From Brevibacillus sp. SYP-B805 (lineage in GTDB: Bacteria > Bacillota > Bacilli > Brevibacillales > Brevibacillaceae), in assembly GCF_011059135.1 (NCBI RefSeq), contig NZ_JAALGD010000001.1:62001-126000 (forward strand): a stretch of 64,000 nucleotides of DNA, read 5' to 3'. Position numbers and translations under genes: made by a program. Of the stretch, positions 33,974 to 42,248 are shown one piece after another. Each line of letters starts with the position of its first letter. The first letter of the stretch is position 1. Under the pieces are notes generated by a model. It did no database searches, had not been told where the DNA came from, and worked only from the letters and a program-made list of their open reading frames with translations.

Positions 33974-35185
33974 ATGAATGTTGACTCTCAGGTAACAGGC
34001 GGAAAAATTCAAGCCCCCAGCGCTTTTTTCAGCCAGCCAAAGGCGGTATGGGCTGTAGCTTTTGCTTGTGTGATTTCGTTTATGGGCCTGGGGCTTGTCG
34101 ATCCCATTCTTCCGGCGATTGCAGAAAAGCTGCACGCTACACCCAGTCAAGTTTCCCTGCTGTTTTCCAGCTATCAACTGATTACCGGGTTGGCGATGTT
34201 AATCACCGGCGTTATTTCCAGCCGAATCGGGATTAAATGGACCTTGTTGGCAGGCACTTTCCTGATTGTGGTGTTTTCCATGCTGGGTGGCTTATCGGGC
34301 AGCATCGGGGAGCTTGTGGGGCTGAGGGCCGGTTGGGGGCTTGGCAATGCTTTGTTTATCGCGACGGCGCTCTCCGCGATCGTCGGGTTAGCCAGCGGCG
34401 GAGCGGCCAAAGCCATTATTCTGTACGAAGCCGCCCTTGGCTTGGGCATCGCTGTTGGTCCATTGCTGGGAGGGGAACTGGGTTCGATTTCGTGGCGTGG
34501 TCCGTTTTTGGGAGTGGCCGTGCTGATGACGATGGCGTTCCTCGCCATTCTCTTCATGCTGCCAGCACTGCCGAGACCAAACATCCGCACATCGCTGCTG
34601 GATGCATTCCGGGCGTTGCGTTATCCTTCGCTGCTGACGTTGGGGATTACGGCATTATTTTATAATTTTGGCTTCTTCACCTTGATGGCATACACGCCTT
34701 TTGTGATGAAACTGGATGAACATGGACTCGGGTTTGTTTTCTTCGGCTGGGGTGTTTTGTTGGCCGTTACCTCTGTATTTGTGGCTCCCAAACTGCAAAA
34801 ACGATGGGGTACCATCCGTTCGATTTGCATCATGCTGTTCTTGTTCGCGATGACGCTGCTGGCAATGGGAATCTGGACGTCGTCCCTCGCCACCGTTATC
34901 GCCGCAGTCGTCATTGCCGGGGCGTTCCTGGGCACGAATAATACGCTGATTACCACCGCGGTGATGGTGTCCGCCCCGGTGGAACGCTCCACGGCTTCGG
35001 CTGCCTACAGCTTCATCCGGTTTGTATTCGGCGCTGTCGGTCCATGGCTCGCGGGCAAATTGGCGGAGTGGTTCAACCCGCATGTTCCCTTCTACGTGGG
35101 CGCTCTTGCCGTCGTCTGCGGTATTTTGACGATCGTGATCGGGCGCAAACACCTGCAGCATATCGATGCTGCCGCTATGCATTAA
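33974..35185 (+). CDS. MFS efflux transporter
   Basis: 403 residues with 12 predicted helices. Typical drug:H+ antiporter features: GLGLVDPILPAIAEKL in helix 1 and GISSRIG-type loop (VISSRIGIKWTLLAG) between helices 2 and 3, and GPLLGGELGSISWRGPF at helix 5 (motif C-like). TTGGAGGATCGTAA precedes the ATG. Divergent MarR repressor and its operator suggest induction by the exported compound. Substrate unknown. Its stop codon overlaps that of the convergent acetyltransferase gene. Confidence 0.88.
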   Translation: MNVDSQVTGGKIQAPSAFFSQPKAVWAVAFACVISFMGLGLVDPILPAIAEKLHATPSQVSLLFSSYQLITGLAMLITGVISSRIGIKWTLLAGTFLIVVFSMLGGLSGSIGELVGLRAGWGLGNALFIATALSAIVGLASGGAAKAIILYEAALGLGIAVGPLLGGELGSISWRGPFLGVAVLMTMAFLAILFMLPALPRPNIRTSLLDAFRALRYPSLLTLGITALFYNFGFFTLMAYTPFVMKLDEHGLGFVFFGWGVLLAVTSVFVAPKLQKRWGTIRSICIMLFLFAMTLLAMGIWTSSLATVIAAVVIAGAFLGTNNTLITTAVMVSAPVERSTASAAYSFIRFVFGAVGPWLAGKLAEWFNPHVPFYVGALAVVCGILTIVIGRKHLQHIDAAAMH

Positions 35186-35736
35186 AAACCGTCACGCATC
35201 TCTTCGCGGGTAATCGCGTAGATGTTGTGGTCCTCCCATATGCCGTTGATCTGCAAATACCGGAGGGACATCCCCTCATAACGAAAGCCGGCTTTCTCCA
35301 AAACGCGAATGGAGCCGACATTGCGCGGCATCACGGCGGCCTGAACGCGATGAAGCCCGGCTTCCTCAAACGCGAAGGCGACAGCTTGTCTCACCGCTTC
35401 CGTCATGAGTCCTTTGCCGTTATGCTGCTGATCCAAAAAATACCCGATCGTCGCATTCTGCCAGGCCCCCCGCACAACGTTGGACAAGGCGACGCGCCCG
35501 ATCTGTTCGTGGGTTCCCGCCAGGAAGATGCCAAAGGCATACGCCTTGTCCTCCTCCCAATCGCGCCGGGCGCTTTCGATCTGCTCCAGACATCCCTGCA
35601 GGGTAAAATGGGAAGCGGGTCGGATCGGCTCATAGGGCTGCAGGAAAGACTGGTTGCGCAGACGCAGCTTCCACAGCGCCTCGGCATCCTCCTTCGTCAG
35701 CGGACGAATAGTAATGTTTCCATGCTCGGATGTCAT
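35182..35736 (-). CDS. GNAT acetyltransferase (RimJ-like)
   Basis: 184 residues. GNAT motifs: IGYFLDQQHNGKGLMTEAVR (acetyl-CoA loop, QxxGxG variant) and NVGSIRVLEKAGFRYEG near the end, as in RimJ/RimL-type N-terminal acetyltransferases of ribosomal proteins. ATG at 35736 follows GGGAGGAAAATGG. Convergent to the MFS gene with a 4-bp overlap of stops. The substrate is not certain, since many family members act on other amines. Confidence 0.88.
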   Translation of the reverse strand: MTSEHGNITIRPLTKEDAEALWKLRLRNQSFLQPYEPIRPASHFTLQGCLEQIESARRDWEEDKAYAFGIFLAGTHEQIGRVALSNVVRGAWQNATIGYFLDQQHNGKGLMTEAVRQAVAFAFEEAGLHRVQAAVMPRNVGSIRVLEKAGFRYEGMSLRYLQINGIWEDHNIYAITREEMRDGF

Positions 35737-35885
35737 CCATTTTCCTCCCTTCCAGTTGGAAAAGCATGCTATATTCTAACACTTTTTGTGAGGGAGTGGG
35801 GAAGAAATCGTGATTCTTATCTCCCCCTGTTGCCACCCGGAGTGGAATTTGGTACAGTTAAAAGCAATTACATACTCTGGCTTCA

Positions 35886-36062
35886 ATAAATAGAGGTGCG
35901 CGGCGGATGAGTACTTTTTTCGCAACAAAGGGCGGGGACCCTGAAAAAAGGAAAGGCCAATGCGCCGAAGTTCCGGTCGATTCCCCGGGCGGCCGGCGCT
36001 GGGATGTGCGTGAACAACGCCCGTCCTGTCATGAAAGGGTACTTTCGTGGAGCGCTATTTAT
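35886..36062 (+). promoter_or_regulatory. lysine riboswitch (L-box)
   Basis: P1 pairs ATAAATAG (35886-35893) with CTATTTAT (36055-36062). Conserved L-box elements are present: AGAGGTGCGC with GGATGAGTA at the start, GCCGAAG in the middle, and CTGTCAT followed by GGAGCGCTA at the end. It lies directly upstream of dapH-dapL, the lysine/DAP genes it should control. Confidence 0.93.
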
Positions 36063-36076
36063 GAATTGCGAGGACG

Positions 36077-36116
36077 GCAATGAGTATGGCGACCCCAGGC
36101 TCGTTGCATTTTTTTT
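36077..36116 (+). terminator. riboswitch-controlled terminator
   Basis: GCAATGAG and CTCGTTGC form the stem, then eight T residues. It is 50 bp upstream of the dapH start and is presumably formed when lysine binds the aptamer. Confidence 0.85.
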
Positions 36117-36166
36117 AGCATCCCTTCCAATGCCGGGGAAGGGGAGAAGATGAGGAGGATACGATC

Positions 36167-36877
36167 ATGAACATGATGAATGCGCAAGAAATTATCTCGT
36201 TTATCCAAAAGTGCGAGAAAAAAACGCCGGTGAAAGTCCATGTCAAAGGGCGTCTGGAGGGGATCGACTTCGGCGCCAACACGAAAAGCTTCATCTCCGG
36301 CGGAGTGGGCGTTCTGTTCGGTGAATGGAAGGAGATCCAGCCTGTGCTGGAAGCGAACCGGGACAAAATCGACGACTATGTGGTGGAGAGCGATCGCCGC
36401 AACTCGGCAATCCCGCTGCTGGACACCAAGGAGATCCAGGCGCGGATCGAGCCGGGGGCCATCATCCGCGACCAGGTGACCATCGGCAACAACGCCGTAA
36501 TCATGATGGGCGCCGTCATCAACATCGGGGCGGTGATCGGGGAAGGAACGATGATCGACATGAACGCGGTCGTCGGCGGCCGCGGCACCATCGGCAAGAA
36601 CTGCCACATTGGCGCAGGGGCGGTGATCGCCGGTGTGATTGAGCCGCCGTCCGCACAGCCGGTAATCATCGAAGACGATGTGCTGGTCGGCGCCAATGCC
36701 GTGATTTTGGAAGGAGTCCGCGTCGGAAAAGGGGCCGTCGTGGCAGCCGGAGCGGTGGTGATCGAAGATGTGCCGCCCTATGTGGTCGTGGCGGGCACGC
36801 CTGCGCGCGTCATCAAGCAGATCGACGAAAAGACCCGATCCAAAACGGAGATCAAGCAGGAGCTCCGTCAACTGTAA
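36167..36877 (+). CDS. dapH: 2,3,4,5-tetrahydrodipicolinate N-acetyltransferase
   Basis: 236 residues. An N-terminal helical domain (1-85), then a left-handed beta-helix with the hexapeptide repeats [60 protein letters not shown], ending [10 protein letters not shown]. This is DapH, which acetylates tetrahydrodipicolinate in the acetylase branch of lysine/DAP synthesis used by Bacillus and relatives. GAGGAGG precedes the ATG. First gene after the lysine riboswitch. DAP is also needed for peptidoglycan and, through dipicolinate, for spores. Confidence 0.95.
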   Translation: MNMMNAQEIISFIQKCEKKTPVKVHVKGRLEGIDFGANTKSFISGGVGVLFGEWKEIQPVLEANRDKIDDYVVESDRRNSAIPLLDTKEIQARIEPGAIIRDQVTIGNNAVIMMGAVINIGAVIGEGTMIDMNAVVGGRGTIGKNCHIGAGAVIAGVIEPPSAQPVIIEDDVLVGANAVILEGVRVGKGAVVAAGAVVIEDVPPYVVVAGTPARVIKQIDEKTRSKTEIKQELRQL

Positions 36878-36913
36878 AGGCAGCGCGGCCGCTGAATGGA
36901 AAGGAGCTTGACG

Positions 36914-38044
36914 ATGTCGCTTCAGCAGTTTGTACAGATCCGGCGTGACCTGCATCAGATTCCCGAACCCGGGTTTCAGGAATACAAGACGCAGCGCTAT
37001 CTGCTTGATTACATCGACACCCTGCCGCAGGAACGGCTGGCCATCCAGACATGGCGGACGGGGATCCTGGTGAAGGTGAGCGGCACCAATCCGCGCCGGA
37101 TGCTGGCCTGGCGGACCGACATGGACGGCTTGCCGATACCGGAAGAGACTTCCTATCCGTTTCGCTCCGTCCATGAGGGGTACATGCATGCGTGCGGACA
37201 TGACATGCATATGGCGATTGCCCTCGGCATTCTGACACACTTCGCCCATCATCCGCTTGCGGACGACCTGCTGTTTATCTTCCAGCCGGCGGAGGAAGGT
37301 CCCGGCGGAGCAAAGCCGCTGATGGAGAGCGAAGCGTTTGCTTCCTGGCGGCCGGACTGCGTGTTTGCCCTGCATATTGCCCCGGAATATCCGGTTGGCA
37401 CCATCGCAACCCGGCCGGGTATCTTGTTTGCCAACACCTCCGAGCTGTTTATCGAGCTGACGGGGAAGGGGGGGCATGCCGCCTATCCCCACCGCGCCAA
37501 CGATATGGTGGTGGCGGCGAGCCATCTGGTGACGCAGCTGCAGACGATCGTTTCCCGCAACATCGACCCGCTTGATTCCGGCGTCATCACCATCGGCCGC
37601 ATCGAAGGCGGCACGAAGCAGAATATCATCGCGGAAAAGGCGCGGATCGAAGGAACAATCCGAACGCTCTCCCTTGAGTCGATGAAAAAGATCAAGGCCC
37701 GCATCGAGGCGCTGGTTCAGGGGATCGAGACGGGGTTTGCGTGCAGCGCCACCATCGACTACGGCTCCAATTACTGCCAGGTATACAACGATCCGGCTTT
37801 GACCGAGGAGTTTATGCAGTGGGTGCAGGAGAAGAGGGACGTCACGTTTGTCAGCTGTACGGAAGCCATGACCGGTGAGGATTTCGGCTATTTCCTCGCA
37901 GAGATTCCGGGCTTCCTGTTTTGGCTGGGAGTCAATACACCCTATGGCCTTCACCATGCCAAAATCGAGCCGGACGAGCAGGCGATCGAAGTCGCCATCC
38001 GGCTGGTTACCGATTATCTCAGCTGGAAATCGGGTCAAATGTAA
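36914..38044 (+). CDS. dapL: N-acetyldiaminopimelate deacetylase
   Basis: 376 residues of the M20 peptidase family. Metal-binding motifs: [43 protein letters not shown] and [10 protein letters not shown]. It removes the acetyl group from N-acetyl-LL-DAP. ATG at 36914 has AAAGGAG 7 nt upstream; the ATG at 36896 overlaps that site. It is 36 bp after dapH and ends in a strong bidirectional terminator. Confidence 0.94.
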   Translation: MSLQQFVQIRRDLHQIPEPGFQEYKTQRYLLDYIDTLPQERLAIQTWRTGILVKVSGTNPRRMLAWRTDMDGLPIPEETSYPFRSVHEGYMHACGHDMHMAIALGILTHFAHHPLADDLLFIFQPAEEGPGGAKPLMESEAFASWRPDCVFALHIAPEYPVGTIATRPGILFANTSELFIELTGKGGHAAYPHRANDMVVAASHLVTQLQTIVSRNIDPLDSGVITIGRIEGGTKQNIIAEKARIEGTIRTLSLESMKKIKARIEALVQGIETGFACSATIDYGSNYCQVYNDPALTEEFMQWVQEKRDVTFVSCTEAMTGEDFGYFLAEIPGFLFWLGVNTPYGLHHAKIEPDEQAIEVAIRLVTDYLSWKSGQM

Positions 38045-38050
38045 CAACAA

Positions 38051-38083
38051 GAAAGGGATGCCTCGCAAAAAGGCATCCCTTTC
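38051..38083 (+). terminator. terminator of dapH-dapL (bidirectional)
   Basis: GAAAGGGATGCC and GGCATCCCTTTC pair perfectly over 12 bp; it separates dapL from the convergent XRE gene. Confidence 0.8.
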
Positions 38084-38514
38084 TATTGTTGAGTGCGCCG
38101 TTTCTCTTTGATCATCATCCAGGCCACGCGCAGATGGAGCAAAAGATCCTCCCGTTCCTTCTCATTCAAATGAAGCAGATCTCCATCGAACTGGAGCGCG
38201 CTTTCCTCCTTGATCAGCTGATGCAGGTCACGCGGTTTGTAAGCAGGCGGCCCGGCCGCAGCATCTTGCTGCTCCCGGGAAGACGGCGAGGGGGAAGCTT
38301 CCGCCATTCCCGCATGCTCGGTCCGACCGAGCAGGTAGTCAACCGATGTCCCGAAGAAAGTGGCAAGCGCAAGCAAGGTCTCATAGTCAGCCTGGTTGTC
38401 GTTCGTTTCATAGCGGGCGTAGGTGGAACGGTTAATCCCGAGCTGATCGGATAATGCCTGTTGGGATAATCCTCGTTCGTGCCGCAGCTTCTTTAACCGT
38501 TCACCAACCGTCAC
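38083..38514 (-). CDS. XRE-family regulator (SinR/ImmR-like)
   Basis: 143 residues from a GTG with AGGAGGTGG 6 nt upstream. N-terminal helix-turn-helix at 5-62 (LRHERGLSQQALSDQLGINR, then STYARYETNDNQADYETL), a Ser/Pro/Gln linker, and a C-terminal helical part with many charged residues (LLHLNEKEREDLLLHLRVAW). The divergent gene at 38652 is a second XRE gene, with two copies of a GTGA-N7-TCAC site between them. A repressor role for both is likely. Confidence 0.85.
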   Translation of the reverse strand: MTVGERLKKLRHERGLSQQALSDQLGINRSTYARYETNDNQADYETLLALATFFGTSVDYLLGRTEHAGMAEASPSPSSREQQDAAAGPPAYKPRDLHQLIKEESALQFDGDLLHLNEKEREDLLLHLRVAWMMIKEKRRTQQ

Positions 38515-38542
38515 GACTGACCACCTCCTGGACTCATTATAG

Positions 38543-38613
38543 GTGACAAAAAATCACAATGAAAGCGCTGTGTAAAAAGCTCACAAAAGCTGTTGATTGT
38601 GACAAATCATCAC
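38543..38613 (+). promoter_or_regulatory. paired operators GTGA-N7-TCAC between divergent XRE genes
   Basis: Two 15-bp palindromes, GTGACAAAAAATCAC (38543-38557) and GTGACAAATCATCAC (38599-38613), have the same arms and very similar spacers, 56 bp apart centre to centre. Further half sites (TCACAAAAGC, TTATCACAAGG) lie between and beside them. The pattern suits cooperative binding by one of the flanking XRE proteins. Confidence 0.7.
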
Positions 38614-38651
38614 TGTATACTTGCGTTAGATTATCACAAGGCGGTGTTGCG

Positions 38652-38855
38652 ATGAAACGGAACCATTGGCTTGTGACCGAAAGGGAGAAACGGAAGATGA
38701 CGCAGGAGAGGGTGGCGGAATTGGCGGGAATCGAGCGATCCTATTACACCAAAATCGAGAACGGGACGGTGCCGAGCGTCAAGGTGGCCAAACGTATCGC
38801 AAATGTCTTCGGCATCGATTGGACCCGTTTTTTTGAATCGGACGCCGATCGGTGA
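38652..38855 (+). CDS. small XRE-family regulator, 67 aa
   Basis: 67 residues that consist almost entirely of one helix-turn-helix domain (REKRKMTQERVAELAGIERS followed by YYTKIENG and VFGIDWTRFF). ATG at 38652 follows AAGGCGGTG. Size and layout resemble Cro-like or conjugative-element regulators, but nothing mobile is adjacent. 25 bp separate it from the next small gene, so they likely form an operon. Confidence 0.85.
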   Translation: MKRNHWLVTEREKRKMTQERVAELAGIERSYYTKIENGTVPSVKVAKRIANVFGIDWTRFFESDADR

Positions 38856-38880
38856 AGGCGTACGACAGGAGGAGGAAGGA

Positions 38881-39216
38881 ATGGTTACAGGAGACAAGCC
38901 CCAACAATTCCGAAAACAGCCGCAACCAGCCAACATCGTGGAACTGCCTGTCAAAGTCGATATCGTCGACGGAGCCGATGGCCTGGAACTTTACGAAATC
39001 GTGTTTGCCCTGCAGGTAGCGGCACAGCATCTGCGTTCTTCCGACACGTTTCGCGCCAGATACCTGGAGCGGCTGGTAATCAAATATCAAACCATACAGC
39101 AGAACCGGCTGCAGCAAATCAAACAATATTTTCAGGAAAAGTGGAAAGATGATCATTCCCACAACCATGCCCGCATAACCAATAGTAAGCAGGAAAATCA
39201 AGAAACCTTCCCATGA
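38881..39216 (+). CDS. hypothetical protein, 111 aa
   Basis: ATG at 38881 has a strong AGGAGGAGGAAGG site. The first 30 residues are polar (GDKPQQFRKQPQP), the middle is helical (LELYEIVFALQVAAQHLRSS), and the end is rich in Gln, Lys, His and Asn. Soluble, no membrane segment. I recognise no family. It follows the small XRE gene closely and may be controlled by the same operators. Confidence 0.6.
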   Translation: MVTGDKPQQFRKQPQPANIVELPVKVDIVDGADGLELYEIVFALQVAAQHLRSSDTFRARYLERLVIKYQTIQQNRLQQIKQYFQEKWKDDHSHNHARITNSKQENQETFP

Positions 39217-39276
39217 TTCAGCGCGCTTTTCCAACCGATCCGGTGCCTCCCGGGAAATGGAAGTTATGAACAACCC

Positions 39277-39418
39277 TGTGTATAAGTGATGCGATTTTTG
39301 TCGGATTTCGCCTGTGGATACTGTGGATTTTGTGAAAAAATGATCGGGATGACCACAACTATTTGCCACCTGATGCGTATAAGTATATGAGACAAGAAAA
39401 CGGAACGAATGATCCACA
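39277..39418 (+). promoter_or_regulatory. cluster of DnaA-box-like sites
   Basis: Four matches to TTATCCACA with 1-2 mismatches: TTATACACA (complement, 39277-39285), GTATCCACA (complement, 39313-39321), AAATCCACA (complement, 39322-39330) and TGATCCACA (39410-39418). They fill the intergenic region before the gene at 39449. Whether DnaA binds here is unknown. Confidence 0.4.
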
Positions 39419-39448
39419 ATTGCGGAAAGGTTAATGGAGGACTGCAAG

Positions 39449-40042
39449 ATGAAGAAGAGATGGACGACTGCGCTGATCACGTTGGCAATCGCTGGTGTGG
39501 CTACCACCGCCATTGGGGATGGGCAGCTGAGAATATCCATGGGCGCCGACCGCATCAATTCGGAATTACCGGCGTCGGAAGCAAATGCCGTTCAGGAACT
39601 GGTAAACAAGCTGGGCGGATTTACCACCTATGACCGGAAATCGGGCAGGATGACGGTGGAGAAGCCAAAAGTGAATATTCTGATTCTGGAAGGGATCCAG
39701 CAATCCAGAAACAAAAACATTGTCTTCACCAATCCGATCAAAAGCTACACGGACAAGGATGTGCCCAGAAGCTTCGGCGTGTTTGTAGAAGTGGATCAGG
39801 CTCCGGAGGCAAGGCAGCTGGAGATGAAACTGGTGTTGATCGGACCGAACGGCAAGGAAGTAGAGGAAGGGAATAAACTGACTTATTCCACCAAGAACGG
39901 GACCTCCTTTTATTTCTCCCAGCCGTTCATTTCGACCAAACTGAGTCAATTCGGCACCTATAAAGTGCAGCTCCTGATGAGATCGGAGAAATACAAGGAC
40001 TATGTCGTCGTTGGGGAAAACAGTTTCACCGTCGGCAGATAA
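39449..40042 (+). CDS. exported protein of unknown function, 197 aa
   Basis: N-terminal signal-like segment (MKKRWTTALITLAIAGVATT), with no clear cleavage motif. The mature part contains a short region resembling copper-amine-oxidase-N/stalk-like domains (ELVNKLGGFTTYDRKSGRMT) and then a beta sandwich (about 75-195; GVFVEVDQAPEARQLEMKLV and GTYKVQLLM). ATG at 39449 has TGGAGGA upstream. Likely surface-exposed. Family not recognised. Confidence 0.65.
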   Translation: MKKRWTTALITLAIAGVATTAIGDGQLRISMGADRINSELPASEANAVQELVNKLGGFTTYDRKSGRMTVEKPKVNILILEGIQQSRNKNIVFTNPIKSYTDKDVPRSFGVFVEVDQAPEARQLEMKLVLIGPNGKEVEEGNKLTYSTKNGTSFYFSQPFISTKLSQFGTYKVQLLMRSEKYKDYVVVGENSFTVGR

Positions 40043-40054
40043 CCACCCGCCATC

Positions 40055-40085
40055 GGCATGCACGGACGCCGGCTGCGTGCATGCC
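40055..40085 (+). terminator. likely terminator
   Basis: GGCATGCACG and CGTGCATGCC form a perfect 10-bp stem, followed by ACGTTTTGG; the U tract is weak. Confidence 0.5.
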
Positions 40086-40200
40086 ACGTTTTGGCATGGG
40101 TTGCAATCGGTTTCCTCCTGGTTGGAAACGTGGTATAATGTAGTCACAAAAAGGATTTCTTTTGCATGCCAGTTTTTTTAGAAAGGAAAGATGGGAGCGA

Positions 40201-40575
40201 ATGAAGAAAAATCCCGCACGTTCATCCACAGATGTCGAAGGCCCTAGTATACGGATTGCCTGGAAAGATGAGCAATCCCTCTTGGCCACCTGGCACATGA
40301 CAGACGGATTCCGGCAGGAAGTGGAGCGCCAGTTCGCCATCCCGTTTGCCGAACTGCCGTTTGTCCTGCGGCTGTATGACGTGACAGACCGCCTGGAAGT
40401 CCGCAATGATGGCATGGACTCCTACACGGATTTTGACATTAACCATCACTCGTCGGAGTGGGTGCTGTACGGTGTCACGGACAGTTCCGCCTATTGTGTC
40501 GATCTGGGAATACGGATGATTGATGGAAGATTTTATTCGCTGTCGAGGTCAGAAATCATCGCACCAGCTTCATAA
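40201..40575 (+). CDS. DUF4912 family protein
   Basis: 124 residues. The pattern LPFVLRLYDVTDRLEVRNDG, then HHSSEWVLYGVTDSSAYCVD and GRFYSLSRSEIIAPAS, fits DUF4912, proteins thought to have an Ig-like or carbohydrate-binding-like fold. ATG at 40201 is preceded by GGGAGCGA. Function unknown; the protein seems cytoplasmic as no signal peptide is present. Confidence 0.8.
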   Translation: MKKNPARSSTDVEGPSIRIAWKDEQSLLATWHMTDGFRQEVERQFAIPFAELPFVLRLYDVTDRLEVRNDGMDSYTDFDINHHSSEWVLYGVTDSSAYCVDLGIRMIDGRFYSLSRSEIIAPAS

Positions 40576-40590
40576 CTGGATGGCATATGG

Positions 40591-40622
40591 AAAAAGTTCT
40601 CCCTCGGGGAGAACTTTTTTTT
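40591..40622 (+). terminator. bidirectional terminator
   Basis: AAAAAGTTCTCC-CTC-GGGGAGAACTTTTTT; A and T runs on both sides serve the convergent genes at 40201 and 40633. Confidence 0.85.
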
Positions 40623-40632
40623 CATCATTTTC

Positions 40633-41088
40633 TTAAGGTTTGCGTGGTTGAAAGTATTGTACCCGTTTGTTAAAGAGATGCAGCTCTCCTTTAAATTCCT
40701 TTGCCAAATAACGGCAAAACTCGTTCGCCTTCCCCTTGTCGCCGTGGGTGGCGGATTCCGGCAGGGCGATCTGGATGTAATGCTTTTCCTGGTCGTTTTC
40801 CTGACGGGAACCCACACCGACAATGATGGTTTTATAGGATTTGGGATCTTTCCCGCGCAGCAGGAACCAGGAATCCTTGCCTTCGGGTCTTTCCTCTATA
40901 ACATAAGGGAACGCTGCTTCATCATATGCCCAACCTAATTGCTGACCGGTTTTCTTCGTCATCTCCCTGTAGCGGACAAGCTTCTCCTTCACATCCGCAA
41001 GAGAAGCCTGCGGGACCGTGGAACCTTCAACAAAATAGATATAGGCAGATTGCATATTCACTTGGACGTTCACTCCCATACGCGACAA
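40633..41088 (-). CDS. DUF1885 family protein
   Basis: 151 residues with the family pattern SAYIYFVEGSTVPQASLADV, then TGQQLGWAYDEAAFPYVIEE and IQIALPESATHGDKGKANEF. DUF1885 proteins are small Bacillales proteins of unknown function. TTG at 41088 is preceded by GAGGA at 7 nt; starts at ATG 41079 or ATG 41055 are possible and would shorten the protein by 3 or 11 residues. Confidence 0.82.
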   Translation of the reverse strand: MSRMGVNVQVNMQSAYIYFVEGSTVPQASLADVKEKLVRYREMTKKTGQQLGWAYDEAAFPYVIEERPEGKDSWFLLRGKDPKSYKTIIVGVGSRQENDQEKHYIQIALPESATHGDKGKANEFCRYLAKEFKGELHLFNKRVQYFQPRKP

Positions 41089-41243
41089 TCTTCATTCCTC
41101 AGAATAGTGTAGCACTCCTGCCTTTCTTTGACAACTTGAAGGGGAGAAACCGGAAAGTCGTTGCGCTTGTTTTCAGAAAAGTGTACAATAAATTAAAAAT
41201 TTTAATAATTTAACGCGAAAAAACATGCTGGGAGAGTGTGCAC

Positions 41244-41768
41244 ATGCAAGCCGGATCGGTTCGATTGGTATATGAAACGTTGAATATGCTTCGTGCCATA
41301 AACGTTGTAAATAAAGAGGATTGGGAGAGGGCAGCGAAAGAGGCGGATCTGGATTCCTCCGTCCAGTTGAATATTCTCTGGATCATTTACTGTTATGAAG
41401 GGGTGCGGGTCACGCAGATCGCCGATTGGACATTCTGGCACCCGTCCTCCATCGTCATTCACATCAAAAAGCTGATGGAGAAAGGACTTGTCGTCATCGA
41501 GAAGTCGGAATTGGACGGTCGGGTTGTCCATGTGTATCCGACACAGGCAGGCAGGGCGGTGATCGAGAAGAGTCGGCAGAATGTTCCTGCCATTTTTCGC
41601 CTGACGTACGCGCTGGAGAAGCTGGAGGAGCGCTACAGCCCAGCGGTTGTGGCTCTCTTTTTCGAATGTTTGGCATTTCTGGCGCAAACCCTCCATGGGG
41701 GAGACAAGGTGCGCTGGATCCAGGAGAGCGAGGATCGGCTGCCTTTGGGTGAGCATCAGATCAGCTAG
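41244..41768 (+). CDS. MarR-family regulator (ScoC/Hpr-like)
   Basis: 174 residues. The winged-helix part ILWIIYCYEGVRVTQIADWT, FWHPSSIVIHIKKLMEKGLV and the wing SELDGRVVHVYPT resembles B. subtilis ScoC (Hpr) with ILWIAYQ...ISEIAKF. ScoC is a transition-state repressor of proteases and sporulation genes; a like role is inferred. ATG 41244 follows GGGAGAG. Its own terminator lies at 41780. Confidence 0.8.
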   Translation: MQAGSVRLVYETLNMLRAINVVNKEDWERAAKEADLDSSVQLNILWIIYCYEGVRVTQIADWTFWHPSSIVIHIKKLMEKGLVVIEKSELDGRVVHVYPTQAGRAVIEKSRQNVPAIFRLTYALEKLEERYSPAVVALFFECLAFLAQTLHGGDKVRWIQESEDRLPLGEHQIS

Positions 41769-41779
41769 CAAGACATGTC

Positions 41780-41811
41780 GTCCCGGTTTCAAGGTATCGG
41801 GACTTTTTTTA
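41780..41811 (+). terminator. terminator after the ScoC-like gene
   Basis: GTCCCG and CGGGAC with a 12-nt loop, followed by seven T. Confidence 0.8.
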
Positions 41812-41942
41812 TGGACGGGTCGAATAAGATGGTCAACGGACGGAAAAAGTAGGGAAACAGGCAAAGAGTCGTGACGCAGGCGGGAAAGCATGATAAGCTA
41901 AGGGAACAATCTGAATTTTCGAGAAGAATGGGAGTGATTGCG

Positions 41943-42239
41943 ATGGAACGCTATGACAATCTGTACGACGTAACGGAGACAGCCCAGGTTCGATTCATAG
42001 GGCTGGCTTCCGCTGAGACGCGCCACGACTTCGGGATTGTCTTCACCCAACGGTTTTATGGCAAACCGCTGGTCATCTGTCTGCAGACCGGGCAATCCAC
42101 CCTTCTTAGTTCAGAGGATGAAATTGATCCCCAATTTTTGCTGAAGCGGTTTCGCTTGCAGTCGCTGGAAGAGGCGGAAGCGCTGGCGCAGTACTTGCGG
42201 GAGCATTTGCCGTCCATGCCGTTTGCCGATCAATATTGA
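41943..42239 (+). CDS. DUF3055 (SAV0927) family protein
   Basis: 98 residues beginning MERYDNLYDVTETAQVRFIG, a pattern typical of the DUF3055 family (MERYDxLYDxTExTxxRFV). Small cytoplasmic protein of Bacillales with unknown role. ATG at 41943 has GGGAGTGA upstream. 9 bp ahead of a lysophospholipase-like gene, so probably co-transcribed. Confidence 0.82.
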   Translation: MERYDNLYDVTETAQVRFIGLASAETRHDFGIVFTQRFYGKPLVICLQTGQSTLLSSEDEIDPQFLLKRFRLQSLEEAEALAQYLREHLPSMPFADQY

Positions 42240-42248
42240 GGAAAATCC

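Noticed and set aside
36059-38068. 669-codon open frame opposite dapH-dapL
   Set aside because: His/Asp/Arg-rich translation typical of an antisense shadow of conserved genes.
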